Shown here one piece after another: positions 11,395 to 24,671 of a stretch of DNA of 64,000 nucleotides. The translations under genes and the position numbers were made by a program. Source of the stretch: Xestospongia bergquistia (lineage: Eukaryota > Porifera > Demospongiae > Haplosclerida > Petrosiidae). The notes below the pieces were generated by a model. That model worked only from the letters and a program-made list of their open reading frames with translations. It ran no database searches and was not told the origin of the DNA. How positions within the stretch are numbered: position 1 is the stretch's first letter; each line of letters starts with the position of its first letter. The DNA lies in NCBI GenBank assembly GCA_963965975.1, contig OZ014417.1, forward strand, positions 6,940,821 to 7,004,820, given 5' to 3'.

Positions 11395-13649
11395 CTATGA
11401 ATAATAGAACAAGTCATGTGATCTAGTGCCATTATAAATTGCTGACCTGGTCGACCTATGATTATGAGTAGTAGGTGCAATAGTTGTGATACCAAACTCT
11501 TGTCCATAACAATATTTAGTGTCTGGTTTACGGTATGAATTCTCGTGATATACACTCTAAAATAAAAATAATGGTTTGTGTATATTGTAAAATCAAAGAT
11601 CACATGATTATTTAATTTAAAAGGTGTTCATAGAATGAATGGGTAGATAGGTGGACTCATATTTGGTTGGTGGGTGCATGGATGATGACCAAATGAATAT
11701 TGTTATATATTATTGGATACAAGAACGAATGGATAAAGATGAATTTGATAGATAACAGTGAATTCATTAACCATTACAAATTATTTCATTAAGGATATGT
11801 TGTTTACTTGAGATGATGTACGACATTTTGATAGACACAACTCAAACTGGTCCTTTACTGAAGTGTAAAGAGGATGCAATGAATTAGCACTATGAGTAAG
11901 AATAGCCTCAAGAATTGGCTTCTAATGAGAAAAACAAGGAAAAAAAACGTCATAACCAAATGACCTAGTAGTAAGGTGACAGGTGATAGACATATTTGAG
12001 ATTGTATTTCAAATTTCAAATTTCAAATTGAATCTCACTATTTTATAAGAATAATCTAACTGATTAATAAAAAAACTAGTTATTAATCCTCCCAGCAAGT
12101 ATTAATATAATTAAAGACATTTACATTACCTCATTAAAACACACAAGTCTACACAGACACATTGTCTATAGCATAACCTATTAAATAAACAAGGTCTAGA
12201 ACATCTCCACTTAAAGATAGACCAGTAATGCTATAATGTACACAAGGTAATATAGGTAATTAGGACAGGTGGGAGATGTCAATTCAAGTAGTTTAAGTGA
12301 CTATGACATTACATTATTAGTAATATAATTTAATAAACTAGACTATAATAAATATGAACATATCAATTTCACGATAAAGTGTATCTATCAGTTAATGTGT
12401 ATAGTTTATTTTATATGTCACTATTAATTGTTACAATAGAATAAAATGAAGTAAGTTAAAGTCAACTACTTAAAGTAGTTGCTAATATCACTTTATAGTA
12501 AAATGCTATACCTTAGTATAATATATACAGTAATGTACTCCATATATAGGACTGAAACAGATGAGTTTATGTACCACCCACTATGAAGTTATGAACCATG
12601 ATTATTATTAATACTTAACTATGTCAAAATACTACTAAGGTCAGTTCTATGGCATAGTATAGTAACACTATGGTAAGGAATGGCACTATCATTGTACATG
12701 GTAACTATAATATATTTCAAGGTAATACATGTCAGCTCAATATTGACAGGTATTATACCTCCTTAAAGACAATGTCTTAATTTTTTCTAAAACTAACAAC
12801 TTATAATAATTCCTGAAAATAGTTAGAAAGGTATAGAATTAACACGAGAGCTATAGACAATAAATGACACATGTAGGTAGATATATTGTACCTTGTCTGG
12901 ACGAAGACAACATGATACACAGTGTTCATATATAGCACAGCAGTCTGTTGTTTGTAAACAGGACCTACAATCAAACCGCACAGCATGGTCTATATTACAA
13001 CAACCCGTGGGTAACACCCATGACAATGGACACACATAACCTAACATAAAATGGATCAATAATACTTTTAATTACTACATGTAATTTTGTTCTAACAGAA
13101 GAAATATAAAGATTAATTAAACATTCCTAGAATACTTGTTAATTTGTCATATATAAACACTATCTTTGTTGGAAAAGGTTAAAAGGTCATGACATACTAC
13201 ATGTTGAGACCTAAGACCTTTAGCTAATATTACATCTACTAGGTACAGTGCACTTCATAACGAGACTAGCTAGAACATTTGTAAGTCTACATTTTAATGA
13301 CAGTTCTTTAATAAATTTCTCATTGAATCATATACCTAATTCATCAGTGATCAGTTTAGGTCCTTGTATTGAGTTTCGACATTGACTTAGTGCTGATGTA
13401 TTGTCCAGTGATAACCAAATAAATCGTGGTAATCGTGTGTGTGAAAATTCATCAGTTGTCTTCTAAAAAATAAAATTGCAAATTCTTATGTAAACACAAA
13501 TTATAACCACACCCACTAATATATTAATTATTAATTAATTATAGTATGACCTTTATTGGCACAAAGTAGATATAAAAATAGGTTAACAGACAGACACATA
13601 CAACTCCAAACCAAAACCCTCTCCGTCGGAGAACCCTAGGGAAGGGCAT
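11395..13649 (-). CDS. SPRING1: SPRING1 (C12orf49) orthologue, SREBF pathway regulator
   Basis: Five exons join in phase: 13649-13551, 13462-13336, 13040-12892, 11921-11808 and 11556-11395, giving 216 residues against 205 in human. The start Met follows an in-frame stop and opens a basic N-terminus (VLRRRGFWFG) and a signal-anchor helix, as expected for a type II Golgi/ER protein. Family landmarks are in order: CRNSIQGPKLITDELGYVC, GCCN, DCRSC, CCAIYEHCVSCC, FELCLSKCRTSSQ, HENSYR and KYCYG. The dense paired cysteines are the hallmark of this family. In vertebrates SPRING1 supports site-1 protease and SCAP function in SREBP activation; that role is known of the family, not shown here. The C-terminal tail after KYCYG is longer than in human and has no recognisable motif. 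Confidence 0.93.
11999..12027. repeat. Short tandem repeat (ATTTCAA)n
   Basis: Three to four tandem copies of ATTTCAA lie in the last intron of SPRING1, a minor simple repeat. Confidence 0.6.
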
Positions 13650-13860
13650 TAACACTTCCTCAGTACTGCCCTCTATCTTTGGTCCACGTTCAAAATACCT
13701 ATCACCCTATCGTTCTAGTTCCGTTCACCTCCGTATACTCTATTTTATAGTTTCACAACAAGTTTTGTTCATCTAGAGCGAGGACGATGTTTGTGTTGTT
13801 ACATAGTTTGTGACCACGTATTGAACCAATATTTCTTCTACAGAAAAACGTGTAGAGGTA
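13650..13860. promoter_or_regulatory. Possible divergent promoter with a plus-strand 5' exon
   Basis: The stretch just upstream of the SPRING1 start is richer in G+C than its surroundings, as promoters in AT-rich genomes often are. On the plus strand a good donor (GTAGAG then GTAAGTGATC) occurs near 13855. It could end an untranslated first exon of the RNFT-like gene, whose first coding exon (19448) is preceded by an acceptor and so needs an upstream exon. This is inference only. Confidence 0.3.
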
Positions 13861-16800
13861 AGTGATCATTTAGTTTATGATATCTACAAACGTGAGGTCT
13901 TATATCACCACTGATTTTGATAGCATGATTTGATAGAAGAGACATTTATATCAAGGAGTCTTGTTTGTGTTCTCAAGGTTATTACCGTTAGTAGTTGGTG
14001 CCAGTTGTGTGATGTGATTCTTAAACTACAGACCCTACACCATATTTGCTAAATATAATCACCTTTCCTTACAATGGAGGAAGGCCATTGTTGTTACTAT
14101 AACAGTCCAGTTATTATAATACCAGCATAAGGGTTAACAATCTATGATAGTACCTTTTGATATTGTTGAGTAAGAAGAAACTGTCAACAAAATGATATTT
14201 ACAGTACATGTTAGATTCCTAAACCACATGATCTATTAATAACATACCTATACAAATATGTGGCCTTTTGATATGGCTCTGTGAATACAAACACACCCTT
14301 AGCACACCTACAGGACTTCAGTATATAGAATATTTCTTTAAATACGAGACCAGTCTTTACAATTCTTGCTTTAACTGTTTTGATATTATTAATTTCATTT
14401 AATTGTTGATGTTTAGCTTTTTGACTTGCTATCATCAGTTATGAAGTTGAATCAACAAACTATAACAGGTGGATTGGTTTTTGAAAGACTTTCATATAAC
14501 AATAATCTTATGTATGTATTCTTGTAGTATAGTCTAGAATAGGTCAGCCAACAACAACAGATGTTGACTATCAATTCCCTTATTTACAAGTAACAGTTTA
14601 TCTGGTCCAGATAAGACAAGGGACTTTTATGAAGTAAATTAGCTGGAACAAACATGAGTGATCTTACATTAAATGAACAGTAGCTTGTAAGTCTTTGTAT
14701 AATAACTATATTCATACTTAACACAGCGAGTAAGTTTTATTATTTAAGACTGTCTCTGAACGAACACTCTATCATATGATCTTTTACGATAGAATGTTGA
14801 CTCATACAGTTGACAAAATACAACAGATTTTTAATGTCTTTGTTTGATGTAGTTGCATTTACTGTATGTAGTTTAAGGTATGCTCTTGAGGAGGAAATGG
14901 TATTTAATTAATTACTCATTGTTTGTTTAAAGAGAGAAGGATGCGATTACTTGATATTAAAATAAATTAATGTAAAGTGTTCATGGAGTTCAGTTAAATA
15001 TATTATCAAATGTAGCTACTATATCTATGTATGATGCAATGTATTGTATATCCCTGTCATGTGATCTCATGTGATCAGTGTATCATTAGTGGGTGTATCC
15101 TTTTACTATGTACTTTGAAAGGCTACTCCTCTATCATGTGACCAATTTTTGTATATAACCTATCCAGTTACTGATATGTCATTATTATAGTTATTTCTGT
15201 GGTTTTACTGTCCCACAGATTTTAATGTCAGGCTTGGCTTCATTTAAAAACATTAGAATTATACTAAAGTTTCAGTATGAGAAGAGAGTTAGAGTAGATA
15301 TAATAGTGGCAAAAATGTAGGCTTTGCTACAGTAACTAAATGGTCTCATTTATTGAGCAAAAAACCCTTACTACAAAACTCTGCTCTGTCCTCACAGAGT
15401 CACAGTATATTAGTGTTTCAAGTTAGCGCAAAGTCTTGTGGGCAGTGTCTGTTACTTGATCTTGTATATCTTCATCACATTTCCTTGTTTACTGAGAGTC
15501 ATTTGATACTATTAATATACCATAGACAATAATGAATATTGTTAATTGTAATATGCTACCTTCTATGTTTTGTGTAAACAATTTGATGATATCCTATTCT
15601 CTTCAGTTGTGGTAATTTTTGTATTGAAACTCTTCCATTGTATTGGTAGACTATATTATAATCCCAACAGTTAAAATTATTTATATTTTAATGCATTACA
15701 AGTAAATTGAAAACATTTTCAAACTGAAGCAATTGTTGTGATGGTTAATGTCAAGCCTTTATATAAAATACAAACAAGATAGAATGTTAGTTGCATTATT
15801 CCTACATAATAACCAGTACATTTATTGTAACTAGCCACTCTTATAAGCTATTAACAGCCTTTCATTGTCTTTTCCAATTGTGATGATGGAACTACCATCC
15901 CTCCTTGCTATCATGTTATAATGTCCATACCAATAAATTAATAGACATGACAAATCTATAACAGGACTGGTTGACATAACATACAAATTATTTACTAGTG
16001 GTATACAGTACATTATCTTTCACTATATGTATTTATGTAGACCAAAAATATTGTTACTGGTTTGTACTCATAACAATATACTTTTAGTAATATATGGAGA
16101 CTAGTTTGTTATTAGTAAGGTAGGCAAGATGAAGACATTTGCCTTATATGTGCTATCATGCACCACTTGTTACCCACACTAGAGAGTTATTGTAAATTTA
16201 TAGAGTGTTATCGTAATTATATGTCCTTTGTTGTTGACTTTAAATGTACAAATTACACAGCTGGTATATATTACTTTCAGTATGACCTTTGTGTTTATTT
16301 CAATGAGTAGGTTTTGCTATAAGATGGGACCTTCTCCTTTAACAAATGTATTTATTTTTTGCTATAAATTACTATTAAGGTTTACACTAGCTGAAAGCAC
16401 AGTTTTAAAGCTATAGTTTATCAAGAAGTATCTTATTCTTACAGTATGTGAACATTAAACACTTCCTTAACAGTAGCTTTTCTCTCTTATTGCCTTCCTA
16501 ACTTAATAGTTAACAGAATTTTTAGAAGTATCTTTGACATAACACAATTAGAATTAGTGGATTTTATTATAGTATATGATGAGTACACTGCTAACACAAT
16601 TGAGTTGACTTCATTTTGTTATTATGTCTGACCCCACCCCTAATGATGAATCAGCTGTCTGTTAGTTAATAGAATTACTGACCACACCTCTTGCATTGTC
16701 ATGACCAATTTTTCCACACTCCCTTTTCATTGATACAAAATAAATGATTCCCTAGACAATTTGATAGGGAGTTGTTGATAATCTTAATAATATAGATGCT

Positions 16801-19358
16801 TGAAAAAATTCTTTAATCAAATGATATGTTTTTCTTTCATAATGGACCCAAGTACAGTACTGTTATACAAGTCCATGTTAAAAGTAGCCACATTAAGAGA
16901 TGAACATGTTTATCTAGTACATTAATTTCTTAAATGGTTATGATAACAAAGATATTATTTATATATGCATTGTCGTAACTAAGATCATATTGAGAACTAA
17001 TGAGACTCTCAGAGACTGTGTTGTTGTATCTATGATTATTAGGCTCTAAGCAAGTTTTGAGTGTGTGTATATGTGCGTTGATAAACATCTCAAATACAGA
17101 AATCAAACAAGTGAGTATTTTAGTATTCTGTATGTACATAAATGTCTATACACATAAATAGTTTTAGCTTCAGGAATAAAATAATCCAATTTGTTTTGGT
17201 CATATAAGATCATGACACTCGAAAAATGTGCTGAATTTCATGACATATCATAACTCAGACATCTGTGTATGTGCCTTAATAATGAGTTGTTGCTGTCACT
17301 TGAACAATATCAATGCATTATTTTGCACAAGGTGACACTTAACAGTATAATGATATCTACAGCCTTGAGGTACTAATCTAGTAGCCCCCTCCCAATACCC
17401 TATATTTGGTCATAGGGTGTGATACATGTGTAATGATTCCCTGTGTTAAGAGGGTATTTCTCTATTAGAGTTTGTTTGTACTTGATGTAGTTAGGATTTA
17501 GTGGTTTGGCAATAACTGGTGATATTTATACTCTTTATACATGATATCTTTTGGCAGTTTACTCTCTAGGTGTAGTAGTTGTATTGAGTCAGGAATTTTT
17601 TTGCTGACTGGAATGCTGACATTGCAAACACCTACATTCTGCATGTGTATTTTGTATTCTATATTATTATATTATATCTTAATAGTTATTCTTTGTATTG
17701 AGGTATGGTATTAGTTATTCTACAGTACTTTGTGGATTATCATCAGTAATAATATACTTTTATATCAAAAAGTTAGTAAGTAAATACTATCTCTATATTG
17801 CAATAGATCTTTTTGACATTTTCCTTACTTTAATAACTTGACTTTTTCCTTAAAACTGTTTGTCTAGAAGGCACTATCGGTTTTGCCTATCTCAATGATG
17901 AGCTGATGTTGTAATAATACTGAAATGAAACTTATCATTCGACATTTATTATTGCCAGCAATGATTCCTTGTATCTGTAAATAAAAGGAGGACTATTTAA
18001 TGATGTGGTTTGTCATATATGTATATATATATATATACATTATAAGGATGTGGCAGTAATTCCACTAATGCTATTAATAGTAATATTACCATTAGTCACT
18101 TCCATATAGTTAAAGTTCATTATCTACATGTATACATGTTGTATAGTATATAGTATTGCTGTTGACTGTTAACTGTTAACTGAATTGACTTGCTGGTCTG
18201 TTAATGAGTAATCATTTTTTAGTAGTAAACACAGGAAATTTGTCTGTTAGCAGTGGATGTGCTGTGTGTATACATGTTAACAAGTACTAGATAATTTTAC
18301 AGTCTGTTGTAGATTGAAGAATTATTATATACTGTAGTATTATATTGATCAAAGTGACTTGAATTTAAAGATAAACTGTCTGTTACACTTGTTACTGGTT
18401 ATAATATTGCTATATGTTATTTAAAGAGTAGTTCAATTTTATATTTTAATAAAATGACTTTGAGTATCCACACCCCTTCATGACATTACTGATACTATAC
18501 AATCAACTCTAATTTACTACTACCAATAGTAACATAGAAAGTAGGAGGTAATTTAGTTTCTTTTAGACAGCTGGTATACTATTATTACAATAGTATTTGG
18601 TAACAATGATGTCTTAAACTAATGACAGTGTTATCAATAGAGAACAGGCCAATGCTGTAACAGTTATTGTAAGCATGAGTTGGCAAATTCTAAGTAGAGC
18701 CTTATGAACACAAAAATGTAGATATTGTATTTACAATAATGTGTTAATTTAATAGTGTGAGTTTATAACCAAGTTACAGGCTAGTCAGTATTCTATGTAC
18801 ATTTAATGACAATAGAAGACATGGAGAAGTTCAATCAGAACAATATATGGTTTAAAATAAGAATAGTTAATATAATTATTATAAATATAGTCTATTATTT
18901 TAATAGGATGATTTTCAATTTGTTATTTTACTAATATTTACATACAACTATTACCATAGTAATTCATAATATATAATAGTATTTAGTTCAGTATGCTCAT
19001 CATAATTGGTTAGTATGTTAATAATGAGAAATGCTATATATTGTCAATGTAATTGTTTGAGGGATCACTAATTATTTGTTGACTAACTTTGTTAATATAT
19101 GAATATATCATATTACTATAGATGTATATATCATAAATGTACTGGCAATAGTTAACTTTTGATACAGTTAAAGCAATGTAGGTGTGTCTGTATGCATGTG
19201 ATTTATTATTTATTGATGTTGCATCTGTTTCACATTCCTATAATGTATGTATTGTTATTTGATACATGTCATGTATTTCCTGTGTTTGGTCTCTTGACTA
19301 ATTGACATGTGATTGTAATGTAATTAGAAGTTATGTCAATATTAATGAGCTGTGATTG

Positions 19359-19361
<3 letters not shown>
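13861..19361. other. Long non-coding stretch upstream of the RNFT-like gene
   Basis: About 5.5 kb without a recognisable coding exon on either strand. Isolated short open frames (for example 14211-14435 and 15831-16013, minus strand) lack flanking splice consensus continuity and family similarity. It may be the first intron and 5' region of the RNFT-like gene. A short (TA)n tract lies near 18020-18040. Confidence 0.5.

Positions 19362-19445
<84 letters not shown>
19362..19445 (+). repeat. (CT)42 microsatellite acting as polypyrimidine tract
   Basis: About 84 bp of uninterrupted CT directly precedes the acceptor CAG (19445-19447) of the first coding exon of the RNFT-like gene. Two later introns of the same gene end the same way. 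Confidence 0.85.
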
Positions 19446-19448
<3 letters not shown>

Positions 19449-19454
19449 CTTGCT

Positions 19455-22148
19455 ATGAAAGCAGTATTATCTGGAAGCAAGATGATGACCAATGGCCAGG
19501 ACAGTGGAATCACTTTTGAAACTGATCCCGCCTCCTCAAATGGAAGCTTATCAAACATAACTGGAGGAGGTGAAAGAAGACATTCACTTGGATTCTTTCA
19601 ATCGAGAATGCACAATCGAAGTGCCTCTTGGTCATTTACAGGTGCCACTACTCCTGCAGACCTCAGTTCTAGTCTAGCATCTATTAATCCAATTCGTTCT
19701 GTAATTAGGGAATTTGTACCATCGTTGAACACTACACAAGAAAATACTATATCCCCTCCTAGTCGGACAACATCACAGCTATCCTTTGGTCTACTCTCAC
19801 CAACTGAAGAGTCACCACCTAGAAACAGTACCAATCTTGGACTGAGTCACACGTCTCAAGCTCCTCCCAATACAATGACAAGAGACGACTCCAGGCTATC
19901 TTTAGGTTCCGATAATACTCGTGAACAACCTTTTGCTGACGTGGGTATTGTACCTGATGACACTGCTAATGCTGGTAATGGCAATGTTGAGATATCAGAC
20001 TGGGTTAGATGGGTAGAACAGAATGCTATTTTCTTCATGTTATTGACAATTAGATATGCTTGGATGCACAGATCAGGTATGAACATTATGACATGTTTAC
20101 TTTTGTATGTTAATATATATAGTATATTGTGTATGAATCCTTGTATTGTATGAAGTGTAAAGCTATTGAATGAGAACAAGAAAACTAACTGTTACTTGCT
20201 TCTTTTGAATTTGATTGATTGATTGAAGTTAAACCACTTCCATTTTCCACCTGAATGTTATAGCATGCCAAGATTGTTTTTGACTGCATCATACATACAT
20301 ACATACATACATACATGCATACATGCATATATATATATATATATACATAGTAATCAAAGTAATAACTGTACCATCAAAAGCTTAGAATGATTTTTGCAAT
20401 CATAATCTTGTTTTATTTGACTCAACTCTCTCTCTCTCTCTCTCTCTCTAGGTCTATTAGTACTTATAGGCATGTTTGCAACATATTTACATTGTAACCA
20501 GACTATCAAAAAACAAGTAGCACTTAAAGTAAGGTGTTAAATTTTCAAATTCAAACTTAAAGATTAACATTTCATCTTTTTCCTCTCAATAGAATAGAAG
20601 ACAGAAAAAATTTTTATTATTAGTTATTTTATTTCTATGTGGCAACATTTACTTTGTATATTATGTCTTCAGAGAAGAAAAACTACATAATTGGTAAGTG
20701 ATACATTAAGCATGTACATTATACATAGATATATACTAGATACACAGATACATAGTTATGTAACTAGGGTAGTTACCCTTTAAGATTAGGGTAATATTGA
20801 TTTGTTTACAAAGGATATATTTGGAATACAGATTGTCAATTTACCTAACGAGATAAGGTAATTAACTGTAGATTACAAATAATGATGTCATCATCATGTG
20901 ACTTTTTGAACTAATAACAAAGTTATGTGTTATTGGACTAACTATATACTATTGGCATTTCATAATATAACAGACTATATTTGTAGTAACAGTTCAGTGT
21001 CTAACTTTACAATCTCTACATTAAGATTTTAGCACTGTTACCAACTAATTTCTGATAATAATTGCTTCATTATCTTGCTTATAGTACAATCTTGAACTAA
21101 ATCAGCAAATATTTTAATCTATCTTGTTCTATCTTCTCTAGTCTTGTGTTCATGACTCCAATGCTCTTTCTTGACCTCTGGAATTTATTCTGGTGTATTT
21201 GTGTAACAGGTAAAATATATAGTATCTGATAACATAATAATTTTAATAGATAATGTTATTTTATTTATTTCAATTTCTTTATTTTTGTAGATTTTATTAT
21301 TCGTTTTGCAACAATGGTATTAAAAGCATTAATAGCAATATGTTTCCTCAGAATACTGCCCAGTAGAAAGAAGGTAACAAGAATTAGAATAATATTTCAA
21401 TGAGTTAGGATATTTAACATTAAAAATAAGTGTTTACTAATATTTAGAAATTTTAAAAATATTTTCTTGAAGTTTGTATATACATTTTACTATTATTGTT
21501 CTCTATTGTTCTCTTACATATTAAACACGATTATTTTTACATGTATAGGGCAAATATTACATGTTACTGGAGTACATTTCTCAATTCTATCGTACACTTG
21601 TACCCACTCCATTATGGTTTGGTTTCTGTTCTAATTATTATGACACTGGCGCTGTCTTTGCCATCATATTAACTGCCAGTTATCTCATGATTAAAGGGGC
21701 TGTTATCCTCTCTAGAGGACGAGAACTAATCAGAGCTATTTGTTCTTTCATTAAAGACAAGGTGTGTGTTGTATAAGATATGCTTACTAATAATACTAAT
21801 TGTTGTTATTTTAGTAATTGTAATAACTAGTACAGTTGTACAAACTACAAGTTAATTCATATTATATTTGGGGGCGTGGTTTAAAATATCACACATAAGA
21901 TTGTTGTATTCATTATGAATGTACCGGTCACAGAATTGGATGACCGGTCACAGATTAATACTGTTATTGTTTTCTATAGACTTATGGTGTACCTCTCAAA
22001 AGAGATGACTTGGTAGAACTTTGTGAGGAAAATGTATGTCCTATTTGTCAGGATGAGTTTAATGGACCTATTATGCTACGCTGTAGGGTAAGATACAGGC
22101 TATATATATTTTGATATACATTAGGAGTAGTACAAGTATAAATGATTG

Positions 22149-22194
<46 letters not shown>

Positions 22195-22332
22195 ATGCAG
22201 CATGTTTTCTGTGAAAACTGTGTATTGCAATGGTTTGATAGAGAAAGAACCTGTCCTTTATGTAGAGCTAGCATAGCCAATGACCCCAAATGGAGAGATG
22301 GGTCTACGACAGCATGGCCACAGCTTTTCTAA
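19455..22332 (+). CDS. RNFT: RNFT1/RNFT2-like RING finger transmembrane E3 ubiquitin ligase
   Basis: Eight coding exons join in phase: 19448-20076 (ATG at 19455), 20452-20528, 20593-20693, 21142-21209, 21291-21373, 21549-21761, 21980-22087 and 22201-22332, giving 467 residues against about 435-445 in human RNFT1 and RNFT2. The Ser/Thr-rich N-terminal cytosolic region ends near WVRWVEQNAIFFMLLTIRYAW. Several hydrophobic membrane segments follow (GLLVLIGMFATYL, FLLLVILFLCGNIYFVYYVF, FMTPMLFLDLWNLFWCICV and others). A C-terminal C3HC4 RING runs CPICQDEF, LRCRHVFCENC, CPLC, and the protein ends WRDGSTTAWPQLF. The RING-plus-short-tail arrangement is the family signature. RNFT proteins are ER membrane E3 ligases. 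An open frame reading into the upstream CT repeat exists, but that repeat is intronic. Pieces of this gene recur in the downstream receptor array. Confidence 0.93.
20289..20346 (+). repeat. (CATA)n/(TA)n microsatellite in RNFT intron 1
   Basis: Tandem CATA units pass into CATG variants and then a (TA)n run, inside the intron after the first coding exon. Confidence 0.8.
20426..20449 (+). repeat. (CT)n polypyrimidine tract of RNFT exon 2
   Basis: A run of about 12 CT units abuts the acceptor TAG (20449-20451) of the second coding exon. Confidence 0.8.
22151..22194 (+). repeat. (CT)n polypyrimidine tract of the RNFT RING exon
   Basis: About 20 CT units lie just before the acceptor ATGCAG of the last coding exon. 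The same intron in the captured fragment near 62805-62849 holds an interrupted version. Confidence 0.85.
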
Positions 22333-24671
22333 CACTTATTTATACTAGTCTGATTCTTATATTGATATCTTTCTCTGATTTTCCTACCTTTTTCTTATCT
22401 TCATCACCATATTATTTCATTGTATCATAATTATAATTATAGTGGTCACTATTATATGATGTACTATTGTCTATTGTGTAATAATAATACACTTCAACAA
22501 CAAAATGAATTATCTCTTCTTTTGTCATTACATCAAACAAATTAACAATGATTACATTAGAGGACATCAGTAGGAAACTAATTTGCTGATAATCAACCTG
22601 TTAGTGAGGTTGATCGTATGTTTGTCTGTTGTATAGTATAATATGCTTGAAAGGTCAGTATATCATTGCCTGGTAATGTCTCTTGTAACTACCTCTTAAG
22701 TTAAAGTTAATAGAACACGTCACTGTTCATTCTATATCTCATTGATACAAAGTCACTATAAAACTATATAGATATAGAATGAAAGGCACTGTATTGTATA
22801 TGTTAATAATGTTGGTAAGCATATCATAATAATGTTGGTAAGCATTTTGTCTTAAAATAATTATAGGTCAATTTTATTGACATTAGTTTTTGCCAACATC
22901 AAAACAATAAACTGTTTAATTTTAATTGATATTTTTAGTTCATTACAGTATCTTAGATTTGGTATTCATTGATTCAGTTTTATATTAAATATTATTAGAC
23001 ATTAAGATCACAATATCCTAACACATTCTTAGTTAAAGAAAGAACTTCAAAATGTGCTGTATTGATTTTTTCTAATGTGGTGTTTACCATAATCACACTG
23101 AAGATCTGCCCACTAGTATTCCTATATTAATGACTAGTACTTGATGTATTAACAGAGATGTTCTATGATACCAATAACAGTCACATACTATAAAGTTGTA
23201 TGAGAGGACAATAGGGATAAGTCAATAAAGCTAATAAACATGACTAGGATGACTTGTGAAGGTAAGAGTGCTCATAATCTATCTACAATACTATATATCA
23301 CCATTTTTGGCATTGTGATGATGTGTGATGTTTGCTATTATAGAGTGACACAGTACACCTCACCATCTATTAATTAGTGAAATCATTAGAATCCTCTGTA
23401 CAACTACAGTGGGAATATAATATCAACATAATGAAAGATGCTTTCAGTTTCAATGTATTCACTATACAATATGATAACTTTGAAGAACAACAGAGCTATT
23501 TTAAATATGTGTCACTTATGATAGCAATATGTACTGTTAATATATCTATTACTGGTCTATCTATTAGTTAATACTACATACACATCTTGTGTATTAGATC
23601 ATATGGAGAGAGTGAACTAGTATGTCAAAATATCAGTACTGTTAATGACGAAAGTAATTTTATGGAAGTTATGTATCTCTTTGTCGGGTACTGATACTGT
23701 TGTACTAGTAATACTTCATGTTTTACTAATGATATATCATGAATTAGTGGTTTATTTGTAGATATGTTTAGTTGTATAGTCATAATGGTAATAATACTGA
23801 CCCTCATAGTGATAATAAATAATAAGTATGAACAGATGGTTACATATACTTTAGTAATTCCACATGGTCACTCATTCATTAATAATGTTTTATTTTATAT
23901 AGAAATCCATAAACAATCCAGCATACAATACTGACATACAACTTCAACCACCATGTTCTGGTTAATTCTTACACCTATATACAATCATCTCATAAGATAC
24001 CATTGTAATACCATCAACTAGTCCAGTTGTACATTTTAATAACCAGAATCATAATTCAAGTGATTTGTTAATCTCCTTATGAAGTCCAACATATTCATTA
24101 TTGCAAAGTTGCACTCAAAAACATGACCTTTTAATTAGACACATTTATATAAACTATATGTCAATCTATTTATGGTCATTACATTTGTTGACTTTGTTTA
24201 TCTTACCATGTTCATAGTTGATGTTGAATATAATTGATGTTTATATTAGAACTAATTATAACATGAGGTTATTGTTTATCATATAACAAGTCCAGCAGTA
24301 CTTTGATAATGACGTATGAAGTGTATATTAAATTAATAAGTATTGATAATCATGAATACAATACTAAATGCTTTTTCTATTCATTTGTTTTGCTTCAATT
24401 TTGATACTTTCACATGAACTCATTTGAGTATTGATCATCTAAAGATAAAAAATGAGACAGATATAATACAGGTATATCTATCTATCTGTCAAAAATTGTT
24501 GACTTTATTACTGTCATGTGTACACAGTGAAAATTTAGTTATTAAAGCTATGTTAAAACAACTAATATATGAACTCATTATTACATCATTATAAATTTTG
24601 TATTAGTACGTATTGAAAGTGCCTTAACAAGTTTATTGTTTAAGTGTGAAGGTAGAAGTTGCAAGTTCATT
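22333..24671 (+). other. RNFT 3' region grading into array unit 0
   Basis: The RNFT 3' UTR and flank occupy about 22333-22510. From about 22847 the sequence matches 25870-26960 closely, so this is where the receptor array starts. It holds a decayed FN3 exon and anchor (23378-23830). A conserved block then follows that precedes most receptor start exons in the array (about 24060-24671), recognisable by the words ACACATTTATAT, TTGACTTTGTTTATCTTACCATG, TTATATTAGAACTAATTATAAC and GTGCCTTAACAAGTTTATTG, in order. Confidence 0.6.
23378..23830 (+). pseudogene. Decayed FN3 exon (type b) plus type III anchor
   Basis: Reads as a remnant of the array's FN3 exon (SLESSVQLQWEYNINIMKDAF, then a frameshift into an ITGL-like stretch) followed by a damaged membrane-anchor exon. 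In-frame stops and a one-base loss in the anchor break it. No complete SRCR exons precede it. Confidence 0.6.

Noticed and set aside
14211..14435. 74-codon open frame on the minus strand upstream of SPRING1
   Set aside because: No splice sites of matching phase, no signal or domain wording, and SPRING1 already has a complete first exon at 13649.
15831..16013. 60-codon open frame on the minus strand
   Set aside because: Isolated in non-coding sequence, no family similarity, length expected by chance.
19331..19558. Open frames of SLSLSL and RERERE repeats over the CT tract
   Set aside because: They are translations of the CT microsatellite, which is intronic; the RNFT coding sequence starts at 19455. 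The same applies at 22048-22289 and 62702-62943.
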